Part shown: in pieces, positions 1-9,103 of the stretch | Layout of the letters: each line of letters opens with the position of its first letter | Numbering within the stretch: position 1 is the stretch's first letter | Assembly: GCA_963838805.1 (NCBI GenBank) | Contig: CAWISK010000006.1 | Coordinates: 1 to 64,000 of the forward strand | Length of the DNA stretch: 64,000 nt | Origin: CAVRQM01 sp963838805 | GTDB lineage: Bacteria; Pseudomonadota; Alphaproteobacteria; Acetobacterales; Acetobacteraceae | Direction of reading: 5' to 3' | Notes under the pieces: model-generated | Told to the model about the DNA's origin: nothing | The model's database searches: none | The model's input: only the letters and a program-made list of their open reading frames with translations | Made by a program: the position numbers and the translations under genes

Positions 1-585
1 ACCTTTACCGAACACCGGAACATCTTAGAAACAGAGCCCGGCGCCCCCAGCGCGCGGGCCTCCACGCAGACGCGATGGCCAGCCTGCCTGACAGAACGGA
101 CCGCCATCACCGCCGGCGGCAAGGCACGACCCGCGCAAGGACCACCGAATCAATCCAGTCACTGAATCCACCCGCGTTGCGTATCCGTCCGGTGTCGGGG
201 CGGCCTGATGGATCACAGAGCTGGTCGGTTTGCCACTCAGCGCTGACAGGCCTTTACGCAACCGACCAGAAGCCCGTAGGTAAAAGTCTAGAGCAGGTCG
301 GGAGGAAAACGGGGAGAGGGGGCTCCGGCGCGACGGCATGATGTGATTCACTAGGCTCCTGGAGGTTCCGGAGGCAGTGATGGCATGATCCCGCGTATAT
401 CGGTCCCCGAGACCGTTCCGGGGCAACGCTCCCACAGGCGCGTGACGAGCATCTACAGCTCGGCGGTCTCTCCCGGAGCATGAGGTGTGCATCCTCGCCC
501 GAAATGACGCCGAATCGAGCGGCGTCGAGCCTAAAATTCCCACGAATGGGACATGCCCGAAGGTCACCTGGCCGAGCCGCTCGCG
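1..585. other. Stretch without a recognisable gene
   Basis: No reading frame here has a recognisable domain, a good ribosome binding site or the strong third-position GC bias of the neighbouring genes. The long frames on either strand have low-complexity, arginine-rich translations typical of antisense shadows in high-GC DNA. I see no tRNA, terminator or clear promoter. It may hold the downstream end of something outside the window. Confidence 0.6.
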
Positions 586-1479
586 TCACCTCTGCTGCAG
601 CCGCGACAGCAGGAAGTCCCTGAACACCGCGACCCGCTTGGAATTGCGCAATTCGTCCGGATAGACGAAGAACACGTCCACCTTCGGCGCCTTGAGATCG
701 GTCAGGATCCGCACCAGCCCGTCCGTACCGCCCTCCGCCTCCTCCGCCATGTATTCGGGGAGTGCCGCGATCCCCAGCCCCGAGCGCACCGCCATCGTCA
801 TAGCCTGCAGGCTGTTGACCTCCAACAGCGGCCGGCGCGGTTGGCCGGAAGGGCGGCCGAGCTGGGCGAGCCAGTCCACGTCCGGCACCGGCGGGTGATA
901 GGCGCCGAACAGGATCAGCCGATGGCTGTCCAGATCGTCGGCGGAACGCGGCGTGCCGTGCTGGCGCAGATAGGCGGGCGAGGCGCAGACATGCCAGGCA
1001 ATCGTCATCAGGTGCCGCTGCACCAGGTCCGGCTGCTTCGGGGCGTGCATGCGGATCGCCACGTCCGCCTCGCGCATCGCCAGATCGAGGTCGGTGTCGT
1101 CCAGCAGCAGATTCATCGTCACGTCGGGGTACAGATCCAGGAAATCATGCACCCGCGGCGCCAGCCAGGTAGAGCCGAACCCCACCGTGGTCGTGACCTT
1201 GAGCCGTCCCGCCGGCTTGTCGCGGCTTTCGGTCAGCAGCGCCTCGGTCATGGCGAGCTTGGCGAACACCTCGCGCACGGTGCGGTTCAGGCTCTCGCCC
1301 TGCTCGGTCAGGATCAGGCCGCGCGCGTGGCGGTGGAATAGCGGCACCTGCAGCGCCTCTTCCAGCGCGGAGATCTGCCGCGACACGGCGGACTGGCTGA
1401 GGTTCAGCGTGTCCCCGGCATGGGTGAAGCTGCCCGCCTCGGCCACCGCGTGGAACACCCGCAGCTTGTCCCAGTCCAT
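586..1479 (-). CDS. LysR-family transcriptional regulator
   Basis: Cytoplasmic DNA-binding regulator of about 297 residues, the usual LysR length. The N-terminal winged helix-turn-helix is clear (starts MDWDKLRVFHAVAEAGSF, with LSQSAVSRQISALEEAL as the recognition region near residues 28-44), followed by a type 2 periplasmic-binding-like effector domain from about residue 90. I chose the ATG at 1479 because GGAGG lies 10 bases upstream; a longer frame starts at 1524, where ATGA overlaps the trxB stop, but has no Shine-Dalgarno sequence there. The gene follows trxB on the same strand and is probably cotranscribed with it. Its target is unknown; the pairing with trxB suggests a redox-related or self-regulatory role, which is inference. 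Confidence 0.9.
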   Translation of the reverse strand: MDWDKLRVFHAVAEAGSFTHAGDTLNLSQSAVSRQISALEEALQVPLFHRHARGLILTEQGESLNRTVREVFAKLAMTEALLTESRDKPAGRLKVTTTVGFGSTWLAPRVHDFLDLYPDVTMNLLLDDTDLDLAMREADVAIRMHAPKQPDLVQRHLMTIAWHVCASPAYLRQHGTPRSADDLDSHRLILFGAYHPPVPDVDWLAQLGRPSGQPRRPLLEVNSLQAMTMAVRSGLGIAALPEYMAEEAEGGTDGLVRILTDLKAPKVDVFFVYPDELRNSKRVAVFRDFLLSRLQQR

Positions 1480-1520
1480 GCTCGCGCCGCCTCCATCGGG
1501 GCCTGAGCGGCTTTTCCCGC

Positions 1521-2525
1521 TCATTCGGCGGCCATGGCCGATTGAGCCTGGGCCGACTCGGCCTGAACCGGAAGCGTATCATGCTCCGCCAGCCACTTGT
1601 CGGCCTCAAGTGTCGCCATGCAGCCGGTTCCCGCGGCGGTGACAGCCTGGCGCCATACTTTGTCCTGCACGTCGCCGGCGGCGAACACGCCGGGGATCGA
1701 GGTGCGGGTGGCGCCGGGTTCGGTCAGGATATAGCCTTCGTCGTCCATCGCCACCTGGCCGCGAAACGGGGCGGTGTTGGGTGTGTGGCCGATGGCGATG
1801 AACACGCCGTCGGCGGCCAGATGACTCGCCTCGCCCGTGACGACGTTGCGCAGCCGCACCCCGTCCACCACGGCGGGGCTGCCGGAGGCGGTGATCTCGT
1901 CGAGCACGCTGTCCCAGATCACCCGTATCCTGGGCTGCGCGAATAGCCGCTGCTGCAGGATCTTCTCGGCGCGCAGGCTGGCGCGCCGGTGGATCAGCGT
2001 GACGCTCGCGGCAAGCTGGGCGAGGTACAGTGCCTCCTCGACGGCGGTGTTGCCGCCGCCCACCACCACCACGTCACGCCCGCGGAAGAAGAAGCCGTCG
2101 CAGGTGGCGCAGGCGGAGACGCCGAAGCCCTGCAACTCCTGCTCGCTGGGCAGGCCGAGCCAGCGCGCCTGGGCGCCGGTGGCGATCACCACGCTGTTCG
2201 CCAGATAGAGATCGCCGGAATCGCCGGTGCAGCGGAACGGGCGCGCGGAGAAATCGACCTGGGTGATGAGGTCGTTGACGATCCTCGTGCCGACGTGCTC
2301 GGCCTGCAACGCCATCTGCTCCATCAGCCACGGCCCTTGGATGGCCTGCGCAAAGCCCGGATAGTTCTCGACATCCGTGGTGATCATGAGCTGGCCGCCC
2401 GGCTGCAACCCCGCCACCAGCATGGGCGAGAGATTGGCGCGCGCGGCATAGATCGCGGCGGTATAGCCGGCGGGACCGGCGCCGATGATCAGCAGGCGGG
2501 TGCGATGGGTGGCGGCTGGCGGCAT
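1521..2525 (-). CDS. trxB: Thioredoxin-disulfide reductase
   Basis: NADPH-dependent flavoenzyme that reduces oxidised thioredoxin in the cytoplasm. Of 334 residues, typical for TrxB. Visible are the FAD-binding GAGPAGYTAA near the N-terminus, the redox-active CATC motif (SACATCDGFFF) around residue 139, the NADPH-binding VVGGGNTAVEEALYLA just after it, and the C-terminal FAD motif in GVFAAGDVQD. The start at 2525 (MPPAATHRTRLLIIGAG) places the FAD motif at the usual distance; an upstream extension to 2582 looks spurious. It is divergent from the Lrp-type regulator at 2654 and precedes the LysR gene. Confidence 0.96.
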   Translation of the reverse strand: MPPAATHRTRLLIIGAGPAGYTAAIYAARANLSPMLVAGLQPGGQLMITTDVENYPGFAQAIQGPWLMEQMALQAEHVGTRIVNDLITQVDFSARPFRCTGDSGDLYLANSVVIATGAQARWLGLPSEQELQGFGVSACATCDGFFFRGRDVVVVGGGNTAVEEALYLAQLAASVTLIHRRASLRAEKILQQRLFAQPRIRVIWDSVLDEITASGSPAVVDGVRLRNVVTGEASHLAADGVFIAIGHTPNTAPFRGQVAMDDEGYILTEPGATRTSIPGVFAAGDVQDKVWRQAVTAAGTGCMATLEADKWLAEHDTLPVQAESAQAQSAMAAE

Positions 2526-2653
2526 GGGCAGGGCATCCGTAAAGCGGACTGCACCATATCGGCAGGCGCGCCCCGCGAACAAGCAATTGGGCCGCTCTTG
2601 CGGCTCCGGCCCAAGCGCCGCGATAATTGCGCGGCGAAGGGGGCCACCGGCGG

Positions 2654-3154
2654 ATGAGAGTGCAGGCTACCGATGAGGCGGCCGTCGAGAGCGGCCAGCC
2701 GCTGCTGGACGCCATCGACCGGCACATCCTGGCCGAGCTGCAAGCGGACGGGCGCATTACCAATGTCGAGCTGGCGCGGCGCGTCGGCATCTCCGCACCC
2801 CCTTGCCTGCGCCGGGTGCGGCGGCTGGAGGAGGCGGGCATCATCCGGGGCTACCACGCGGACAGCGATCCCGAGCAACTCGGCTGGCAGATCACGTTCT
2901 TCGCCATCGTCGGGCTGGAGAGCCAGAAAGAAAGCGTGCTCGCCGGCTTCGAGCGCATGGTCGAGGGCTGGCCGGAAGTGCGCGAGTGCCACATGATCCG
3001 CGGCGGCGGCGATTTCCTGCTGCGGCTGCTGGCCCGCGACGCCCTGCATGAGAACGAGCTGACGCAGCGCCTGACCGGGGCCGCGCATGTCAGCCGGGTG
3101 CAGACGCTCAACACCATTCGTACCAGCCGCAGCCTCGCCGGCGTGCCGCTCTGA
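2654..3154 (+). CDS. Lrp/AsnC-family transcriptional regulator
   Basis: Leucine-responsive-type regulator of 166 residues. The N-terminal helix-turn-helix (NVELARRVGISAPPCLRR) is followed by the RAM/AsnC ligand-binding and oligomerisation domain (about residues 75-155, including IRGGGDFLLRLLARD). It is divergent from trxB with about 130 bp between starts, so the two may share a control region. The start at 2654 is preferred over 2627, which only adds nine poorly conserved residues. The amino-acid ligand cannot be read from sequence. Confidence 0.93.
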   Translation: MRVQATDEAAVESGQPLLDAIDRHILAELQADGRITNVELARRVGISAPPCLRRVRRLEEAGIIRGYHADSDPEQLGWQITFFAIVGLESQKESVLAGFERMVEGWPEVRECHMIRGGGDFLLRLLARDALHENELTQRLTGAAHVSRVQTLNTIRTSRSLAGVPL

Positions 3155-3174
3155 GCATCCGATCGGCTTGGCTG

Positions 3175-4606
3175 TTGCTGACCGCGCTGACGCTGGCACG
3201 GCTGGCGGTCGCGGCATTTCTGCCGCTTTCGCCCGACGAGGCGTATTACTGGGTGTGGTCGCGGGCACTGGCGCCGGGCTATCTCGATCACCCGCCGATG
3301 GTGGCACTCTGGATCGCCGCCGGCACCGCCTTGCTGGGCGACGGTGCCTTGGGCGTGCGGCTGCTGGCGCCGCTGGCGGCCTTCGCGGGCTCGCTGCTGC
3401 TGGTGCGGGCGGCGGAGGATCTGCTGCCCGGCCGGCGCGCCGGAATCGCCGCCGCCGCGATGCTGAACGCCACGCTGCTGTTCGGCGTGGGGGCCGTGAC
3501 GATGACCCCCGACACGCCGCTGCTGCTGTTCTGGACCGCGACGCTGTGGGCGCTGGCGCGGCTTTACGCCACCGGCGACGGGCGCTGGTGGCTGGCGGCG
3601 GGGGTCGCGGCGGGGCTGGCGCTGGACAGCAAGTACACTGCGTTCCTGCTGGCACCGGCGATCCTGGCTCTGGCTGCTGGCGGTCCCGTCGCTGCGGCCA
3701 TGGCTCGCGCGCTGGCAGCCTTGGGTTGCGGCGATGCTGGCGCTGGTTCTGTTCGCGCCGGTGCTGGCCTGGAATGCCGCGCATGGCTGGGCGAGCTTCG
3801 TGCGGCAGGGCGGCCGCACCGCCGACTGGCATCCGGCGCGCGCGGCGCAGTTCCTGGCCGAGCTGCTGGTCGGCCAGCTTGGGCTGGCAACGCCGCTGCT
3901 GGGCGTCCTGTTCGTGGCCGGGATGATGCTGGCGATGCGCCTCGCGTGGCGGCGCGATCCGGGCTGGACGCTGCTGGCCACCTTCTCTGTGCTGCCGGCG
4001 CTGGTCTTTGTCCAGCACGCGCTGGGCGATCGGGTGCAGGCGAACTGGCCCTCGATCTGCTATCCGGCGGCGGCGATCGCCGCCGCCGGCTTGTCCTGGC
4101 GGCGCTGGCGGGTGCCGGCTGTGGCGCTGGGGGCCGCGATCACGCTGCTGGTCTGGGTGCAGGGAGTGGCGGCGCCCGTGCCCTTGCCGCGCCGGCTCGA
4201 CCCGACACTGATGCGCCTGGGCGGCTGGCCCGGTCTGGCCGCGCAGGTGCGGTCGGCCGCCTCGCGCGCGGGCGCGCGCTACGTGGCGGTGGACAGCTAC
4301 GGCGCTGCCGCAATGATGGCGCGGCTGCTGCCGCCCGATCTGAAGGTGGTGGGCGTCGATCCGCGCTGGGCGTATTTCCGCCTGCCTTCGGCGGCAGCCG
4401 CTGCTCGACGGGACGGCCCGGGCTGCTGCTGCGCAGCGCGCAGGCGTGAACGATCCGCCGGATCCGCGCGACTGGGCGCGCTGTCATGCCCGACGGCGAG
4501 GCCAGCCGTGCGCGCGGCGGGGTGCCGGCGGAGGCGTATCTTCTGTATCGCGTGATCGGCGCGATCGGGCGGCGAGCCGTCAGCGCTGCTGCCGGCCGCG
4601 CGTTGA
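3175..4606 (+). CDS. ArnT/PMT-like glycosyltransferase (GT39/83 type), frameshifted
   Basis: Multi-pass inner-membrane glycosyltransferase that would use a polyprenyl-phosphate sugar donor. The N-terminal part contains the acidic motif SPDEAYYWVWS and the following DHPPMVA typical of ArnT/dolichyl-phosphate-mannose transferases, and many hydrophobic segments follow. The reading frame breaks near 3668 (one extra base after GCGATC restores IWLWLLAVPS), and again near 4400, 4490 and 4560; read through these, the protein ends LLPAAR with a TGA at 4604-4606, eight bases before the next gene. The probable start is the TTG at 3175, just after the Lrp gene. Four breaks are more than in most genes here, so true decay is possible. 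Confidence 0.7.
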
Positions 4607-4614
4607 GGAGGCAT

Positions 4615-5590
4615 ATGGACCTGCCGACCCATGACGATGTCCAGGCCGCGCGCGAGCGCATCGCCGCGCACATCGTCCGCACGCCGATGCTGCGCAGCGC
4701 GCGGCTGGACGCGCTGACCGGCGGCACGATCCTGGTCAAGGCCGAGCCGCTGCAGCGGACCGGCAGCTTCAAGCTGCGCGGTGCCACCAACGCCATCCGC
4801 CAGCTCGACTGCGCGGCGTTGGGGCGCGGCATCGTTACCCATTCCTCGGGCAATCACGGGCAGGCGGTGGCCTGTGCCGCCGCCGCGATCGGCAGCGCGC
4901 GCGACCGTCTTCATGCCGGCCGACGCGCCGGCCATCAAGCGCGCCAGCACCGAGGCCTGGGGGGCGGAGATCATCGTCTATGACCGCGCCCGCGACAATC
5001 GCGAGGCACTGTCCGCCGCCTTCGCCGCGCGCAACGGCGCCACGGTGATCCCGCCCTACGACCATCCGCACGTGATTGCCGGGCAGGGAACGCTGGCGCT
5101 GGAAATGGCCGAGGATGCGGCCGAAGCGGGGTTGACGCTCGATGCCCTGCTGGTCTGCACCGGCGGCGGCGGGCTGGTGGCGGGCTGCGCGCTGGCGCTG
5201 GACGGGTCGGCAGCCCGGATCTGGGCGGTCGAACCGGAGGGCGCGGACGACACGGCCCGCTCGCTCGCCTCCGGACAGCGCGAGCGAAATCTGCCGGGCG
5301 GTTCGGCTCTGTGCGACGCGCTGCTGTCACCTGACCCGGGCGAGCTGACCTTCGCTGTCAATCGGGACCGTCTGGCCGGTGGAGTGGTGGTGGAGGAGCA
5401 GGCGGTGCTGGCGGCGATGAAGTTCGCCTTCCAGGCGCTGAAGGTCGTGGTCGAGCCTGGCGGTGCCGTGGCGCTGGCGGCGTTGCTTTCGGGCCGCTTC
5501 GCAGCCTCGGGGAAGGTCGTGGGCTGCGTGCTGAGCGGCGGCAATGTCGATCCCGCCCTGTTCGGTCGCGCCCTCGCAACACCGGCTTAG
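4615..5590 (+). CDS. Threonine/serine dehydratase-like PLP enzyme, frameshifted
   Basis: Fold-type II PLP-dependent ammonia-lyase of about 324 residues, the short form without a regulatory ACT domain (threonine dehydratase, hydroxyaspartate ammonia-lyase or serine racemase group). Visible are the PLP lysine motif SFKLRGA, the substrate loop SSGNHGQA, the phosphate-binding GGGGLVAG and a C-terminal VLSGGN. The ATG at 4615 follows GAGGAGGC. One extra A near 4890 breaks the frame: removing it gives the family sequence IGARATVFMPADAP. It is eight bases after the glycosyltransferase gene. The exact substrate (threonine, serine or hydroxyaspartate) is not decidable from sequence. Confidence 0.85.
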
Positions 5591-5683
5591 CCGCCGGTTA
5601 AGCTGCCTCCGCCCATCCTGGCTCGCGCGCATGTGGCGCGGGCGATGCGGGCAGAACGCCCGGCGGGCAGGCCAGGGCACACG

Positions 5684-6802
5684 ATGGCGGGCAAGGCAGC
5701 GTCGAGAAACCAGCGGCGCGCGGTGGTGATCCGCCGCGAGGAGGTGGTGGAGGCCGCGCATCACGGCGGCGCCTGGAAAGTGGCGTACGCCGACTTCGTC
5801 ACAGCGATGATGGCGTTCTTCCTGCTGATGTGGCTGCTCAACGCGACCACCGTGGCGCAGCGCCAGGGACTCGCCGACTATTTCAGCCCCGCTAACGCGT
5901 TCAGCCACAGCTCCTCCGGAAGCGGTCAGCCGTTTGGCGGCCACACCCCGTTCGATTCCGGCAGCGAGGTATCCGATCGCGGCGCGCAAGCTGTCCTGAT
6001 CGGCAATTCGCCGGCCGTCTCCGACACCCGGCAGGACGCACGGCCCGAAGCCCGCAGCCCCTTTGCGGCGCGCGATGCAAGCCGGGAGCCTCAGAGCGAG
6101 CAGCAGGAGGCAAGCCGATCCGGGCCGCCTGTTCGCCCCGATACAGGCTCGGCCGGTGGCGGCCAAGCGACCGCCGCATCAGCGGTGCCGGCGCGGGCCG
6201 ATTACCTGGCGCAGGCCGCATCTGGATCAGCGGCGAAGATCGCGAGGCAGGCCACCGATCCCACGCGGCTTGCCGATGGCGTGCTGAGGGCCGAGTTGGA
6301 GCGGCGGGAACAGGCGTCGTTCCGGGAGGCGGCACAGGCGATCCGCGACGCGGTGCGGTCGGACGCGGCGCTGACCGATCTCGCGCGCCAGCTCACGATC
6401 GACATGACGCCGGAGGGCCTGCGCATCCAGCTGCTCGACGCGGATCAGCGGCCGATGTTCGCCACGGGGTCCTCTGACCCGGAGCCGCGCGCCCGCCTGC
6501 TGCTGGCGAAGGTGGCGCCGATTCTGGCCAAGCTGCCGGAGGCGATCTCGATCGCCGGCCATACCGATGCGGTTCCGTACAAGGCCGGCGGCAAGACCAA
6601 CTGGGAGCTGTCAGCCGAGCGCGCAAACGCGACACGACGGCTGCTGGCCGAGAGCGGCCTCGACGACGGGCGTTTCCGCAGCGTCACCGGCAATGCCGAT
6701 CGCGACCCGCTGCTGCCGGCCGACCCGCGGGCGGCAGCCAATCGCCGCGTTGCCATCGTCGTGCTGCGCAGCGCGCCGGGCGCCATTCCCGTCACGAAAT
6801 AG
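5684..6802 (+). CDS. motB: Flagellar motor stator protein MotB
   Basis: Stator subunit that anchors the proton channel to peptidoglycan. Of 372 residues. The single membrane segment near residues 40-60 holds YADFVTAMMAFFLLMWL, whose Asp is the proton-binding residue. A long Ser/Ala/Pro-rich periplasmic linker follows, then an OmpA-like peptidoglycan-binding domain (about residues 235-360; AGHTDAVPYK and NWELSAERANATRRLL). The start at 5684 is chosen because MAGKAASRNQRRAVVIRREE gives the normal short cytoplasmic tail. It lies directly upstream of motA, the reverse of the common motA-motB order. No other flagellar gene is in the window. Confidence 0.93.
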   Translation: MAGKAASRNQRRAVVIRREEVVEAAHHGGAWKVAYADFVTAMMAFFLLMWLLNATTVAQRQGLADYFSPANAFSHSSSGSGQPFGGHTPFDSGSEVSDRGAQAVLIGNSPAVSDTRQDARPEARSPFAARDASREPQSEQQEASRSGPPVRPDTGSAGGGQATAASAVPARADYLAQAASGSAAKIARQATDPTRLADGVLRAELERREQASFREAAQAIRDAVRSDAALTDLARQLTIDMTPEGLRIQLLDADQRPMFATGSSDPEPRARLLLAKVAPILAKLPEAISIAGHTDAVPYKAGGKTNWELSAERANATRRLLAESGLDDGRFRSVTGNADRDPLLPADPRAAANRRVAIVVLRSAPGAIPVTK

Positions 6803-6814
6803 CGGGAACGGCGC

Positions 6815-7681
6815 GTGCTGACGATCGGCGGCCTGGTGTTCCTGCTTGTCTGCGTCTTCGGCAGCTATCTCGCGTCCGGTGGCAGTCTCGGACCGCTGAT
6901 GGAGGCGCTGCCGTTCGAGATGCTGACGATCGGGGGTGCCGCCGCCGGCACCTTTGTCATGTCCAACTCGATGCACGACGTGAAGCACACGCTGGCCGAC
7001 TTCCGAAAGATCATGAAGGGGGCGGCCTACAAGAAGGCGGATTATGTCGAGCTGCTGAGTCTGCTTTACTTCTTCGTCCGCCTGGCCAGCACCAAGGGGG
7101 CCATGGCGCTGGAGGCGCATATCGAGAAGCCGCAGGAGAGCGTCGCGTTCCAGAAATTCCCGAAGATCCTGAAGGACACGCAGGCGACGGCGCTGATCTG
7201 CGACTATCTGCGCATGGTGGGCATGAACGCCGACGATCCCAACCAGATCGAGGACGTGATGGCGCGCGAGCTGAAGAAGACGCTGCTCGAGGAACTGCAC
7301 GGCGCGCACGCCTTGCAGATCGTCGCCGACGCTCTGCCGGCCCTGGGGATCGTCGCCGCGGTCCTTGGTGTGGTGAAGACCATGAGCCACATCAACGAGC
7401 CGCCGGCCGTGCTGGGGGCCATGATCGGCGGTGCGCTGGTCGGCACTTTCCTCGGTGTGTTGCTGGCCTATGGCGTGGTCGGCCCTTGTGCCGCGCGGAT
7501 CAGGAGCGTCGTCGAAGAGGAAGCTAAATTCCTCGAAGTGATCAGGGCGGTGCTGGTCGCACATCTGCACGGGAACGCGCCGCAGGTGAGCGTGGAGACC
7601 GGGCGCAAGATGGCGCCCAACCAGCATATGCCGCGCTTCCAGGAGTTGGAGCGCGAGCTGCAAGATCTGCAGATCGCCTAG
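6815..7681 (+). CDS. motA: Flagellar motor stator protein MotA
   Basis: Four-helix inner-membrane stator subunit of 288 residues that forms the proton channel with MotB. The N-terminal hydrophobic segment, the cytoplasmic loop with charged residues (MARELKKTLLEELHGAHAL) and the paired membrane helices around DALPALGIVAAVLGVVKTM and GALVGTFLGVLLAYGVVGP match the family. GTG start at 6815, 12 bases after the motB stop, so the two are surely cotranscribed. The 3' end meets hpnI head to head with only about 20 bp between stops and no obvious terminator. Confidence 0.93.
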   Translation: MLTIGGLVFLLVCVFGSYLASGGSLGPLMEALPFEMLTIGGAAAGTFVMSNSMHDVKHTLADFRKIMKGAAYKKADYVELLSLLYFFVRLASTKGAMALEAHIEKPQESVAFQKFPKILKDTQATALICDYLRMVGMNADDPNQIEDVMARELKKTLLEELHGAHALQIVADALPALGIVAAVLGVVKTMSHINEPPAVLGAMIGGALVGTFLGVLLAYGVVGPCAARIRSVVEEEAKFLEVIRAVLVAHLHGNAPQVSVETGRKMAPNQHMPRFQELERELQDLQIA

Positions 7682-7700
7682 CGGATGGAATGCAGGAGGG

Positions 7701-8934
7701 CTAACCCGGAGGCGAGCGGGCATTGTCGGCGAGCGAGCCACCGTAGTCCCGGCGCTGCAGGGCAGACGCACCGGCATCGGCCAGCATGGCATGGCCGCGC
7801 CACACCACTCGGTCGCTGAGGTAGCTTGCCACGATCTCCGCCACCGACAGCAGGTCGCGGCACGGCAGCAGCCAAACGCGCGTCACGGCCGCGCGAAACC
7901 AATGCCGTCGTCGCAGGCTGCGGTCGATCGCCAGCGCGGAGGCGGCCCTCGCCATCCAGGCACAGGCGGCCAGAATGACCGACCAGGTCGCCCCGCCCGA
8001 CAGGGTCACCGCCAGGATCGCCCAGAACATCGGGAACTGGATGGATGACGCGGCGAATGCCAGAGGTGCGAGTGCCCGGTTCGTTCTCGCCCAGCGGATT
8101 TCGTGCTGCCACAGCGCTCGCATGGATGCCTCGGGGACAGTCACCGCGGCAATTGTGTCAGCGAGGCGAACCGCGAGCCCGGCACGCCTCGACAAGCCGC
8201 CCCAGCACATTGTCGTCGGCGAGATGCCGGACGACCGCCCGAAATCCGCCGATCTGCTCGAGTGTTTCCCGCCGGAGCGCCATTGTCACGCCCAGGCAGT
8301 CCTGCCGTCCCATGACACGGGAGATCAGCACGCCCGGCAGGAAAGAATGGGTGATCTGCGTCGCCGCCAGCAGGGTCAGGACCGATCGCGGCGCCGGCAG
8401 GCCGGTATAGAGGGTGGTCACGAGGCCCGTGCCCTCCTCCTGCAGTTTCTCCACGACACGATCGAGGTAGTCGGGCCGCACATGCAGATCGCTGTCCGCG
8501 ACCACCAGGATGTCGTGCCGCGCGGCCGGCAGCATGTTGATCAGATTGCCGATCTTGCGATTGGCCCCGTGCAGGCTGGGGTCAACCACAATCTTCACAT
8601 CGCGGCTCGGGAAGCGCGCGATCAGCCGATCGATGACGTCAAGCGCCGGATCGTCCGGTTCCTGTACGCCGAAGACGATCTGGAACACCGGGTAATTCTG
8701 CAGGAAGAACGAGGCGAGTGCTTCCTCCAGCAGCGGCTCGTCGCCATGGAGCGGCTTGAGGATCGTGACGGGAGCCTGGCTGCCCGCTCTGCCGGCCGAT
8801 CGCGCGACGAACACCGCGACCGCGATCCAGGCGACCAGGCAATGAATCAGGCCAAGCGCCGCGAGAAGGCCGAATTGATACGAGATCGTCTGCACGGCGC
8901 CCATAGCATTGAGGAATGGCGGCGGTTGGATCAT
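7701..8934 (-). CDS. hpnI: Hopanoid-type glycosyltransferase HpnI, frameshifted
   Basis: Membrane-associated family 2 glycosyltransferase resembling HpnI, which adds N-acetylglucosamine to bacteriohopanetetrol, and ceramide glucosyltransferases. Motifs: APVTILKPLHGDEPLLEEAL, QIVFGVQEPDDPAL, VVADSDLHVRPDYL (DxD-like), and LADDNVLGRLV with the Q/R-rich region HEIRWARTNRALAP (R-R-W like) downstream. An N-terminal and two or three C-terminal membrane segments are present. One extra G near 8180 breaks the frame; removing it reads VERAGLAVRLADTIAAV. Start could be 8934 or 8904; neither has a strong ribosome site. No other hopanoid gene (hpnH, hpnK, shc) is next to it, so the assignment rests on sequence resemblance alone. 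Confidence 0.8.
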
Positions 8935-9103
8935 CAGGCATTGGACAGGCACAGGTCCGAACCGGTCCTTTTCCTCCCGGCCTGCCGACGGACTTTGCCA
9001 GTCATGCCTGCTTGTGTCGACCCTCTTGTGGGCAGGGCGTGCGGATCGCCAGGCTTGGATGGAGGGGAGCGCCCCCTCCATCCCGCCGGCCGCACCGCGA
9101 CGG

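Noticed and set aside
25..567. A 180-residue open frame in the first 600 bases
   Set aside because: No ribosome site, no recognisable family, low-complexity composition.
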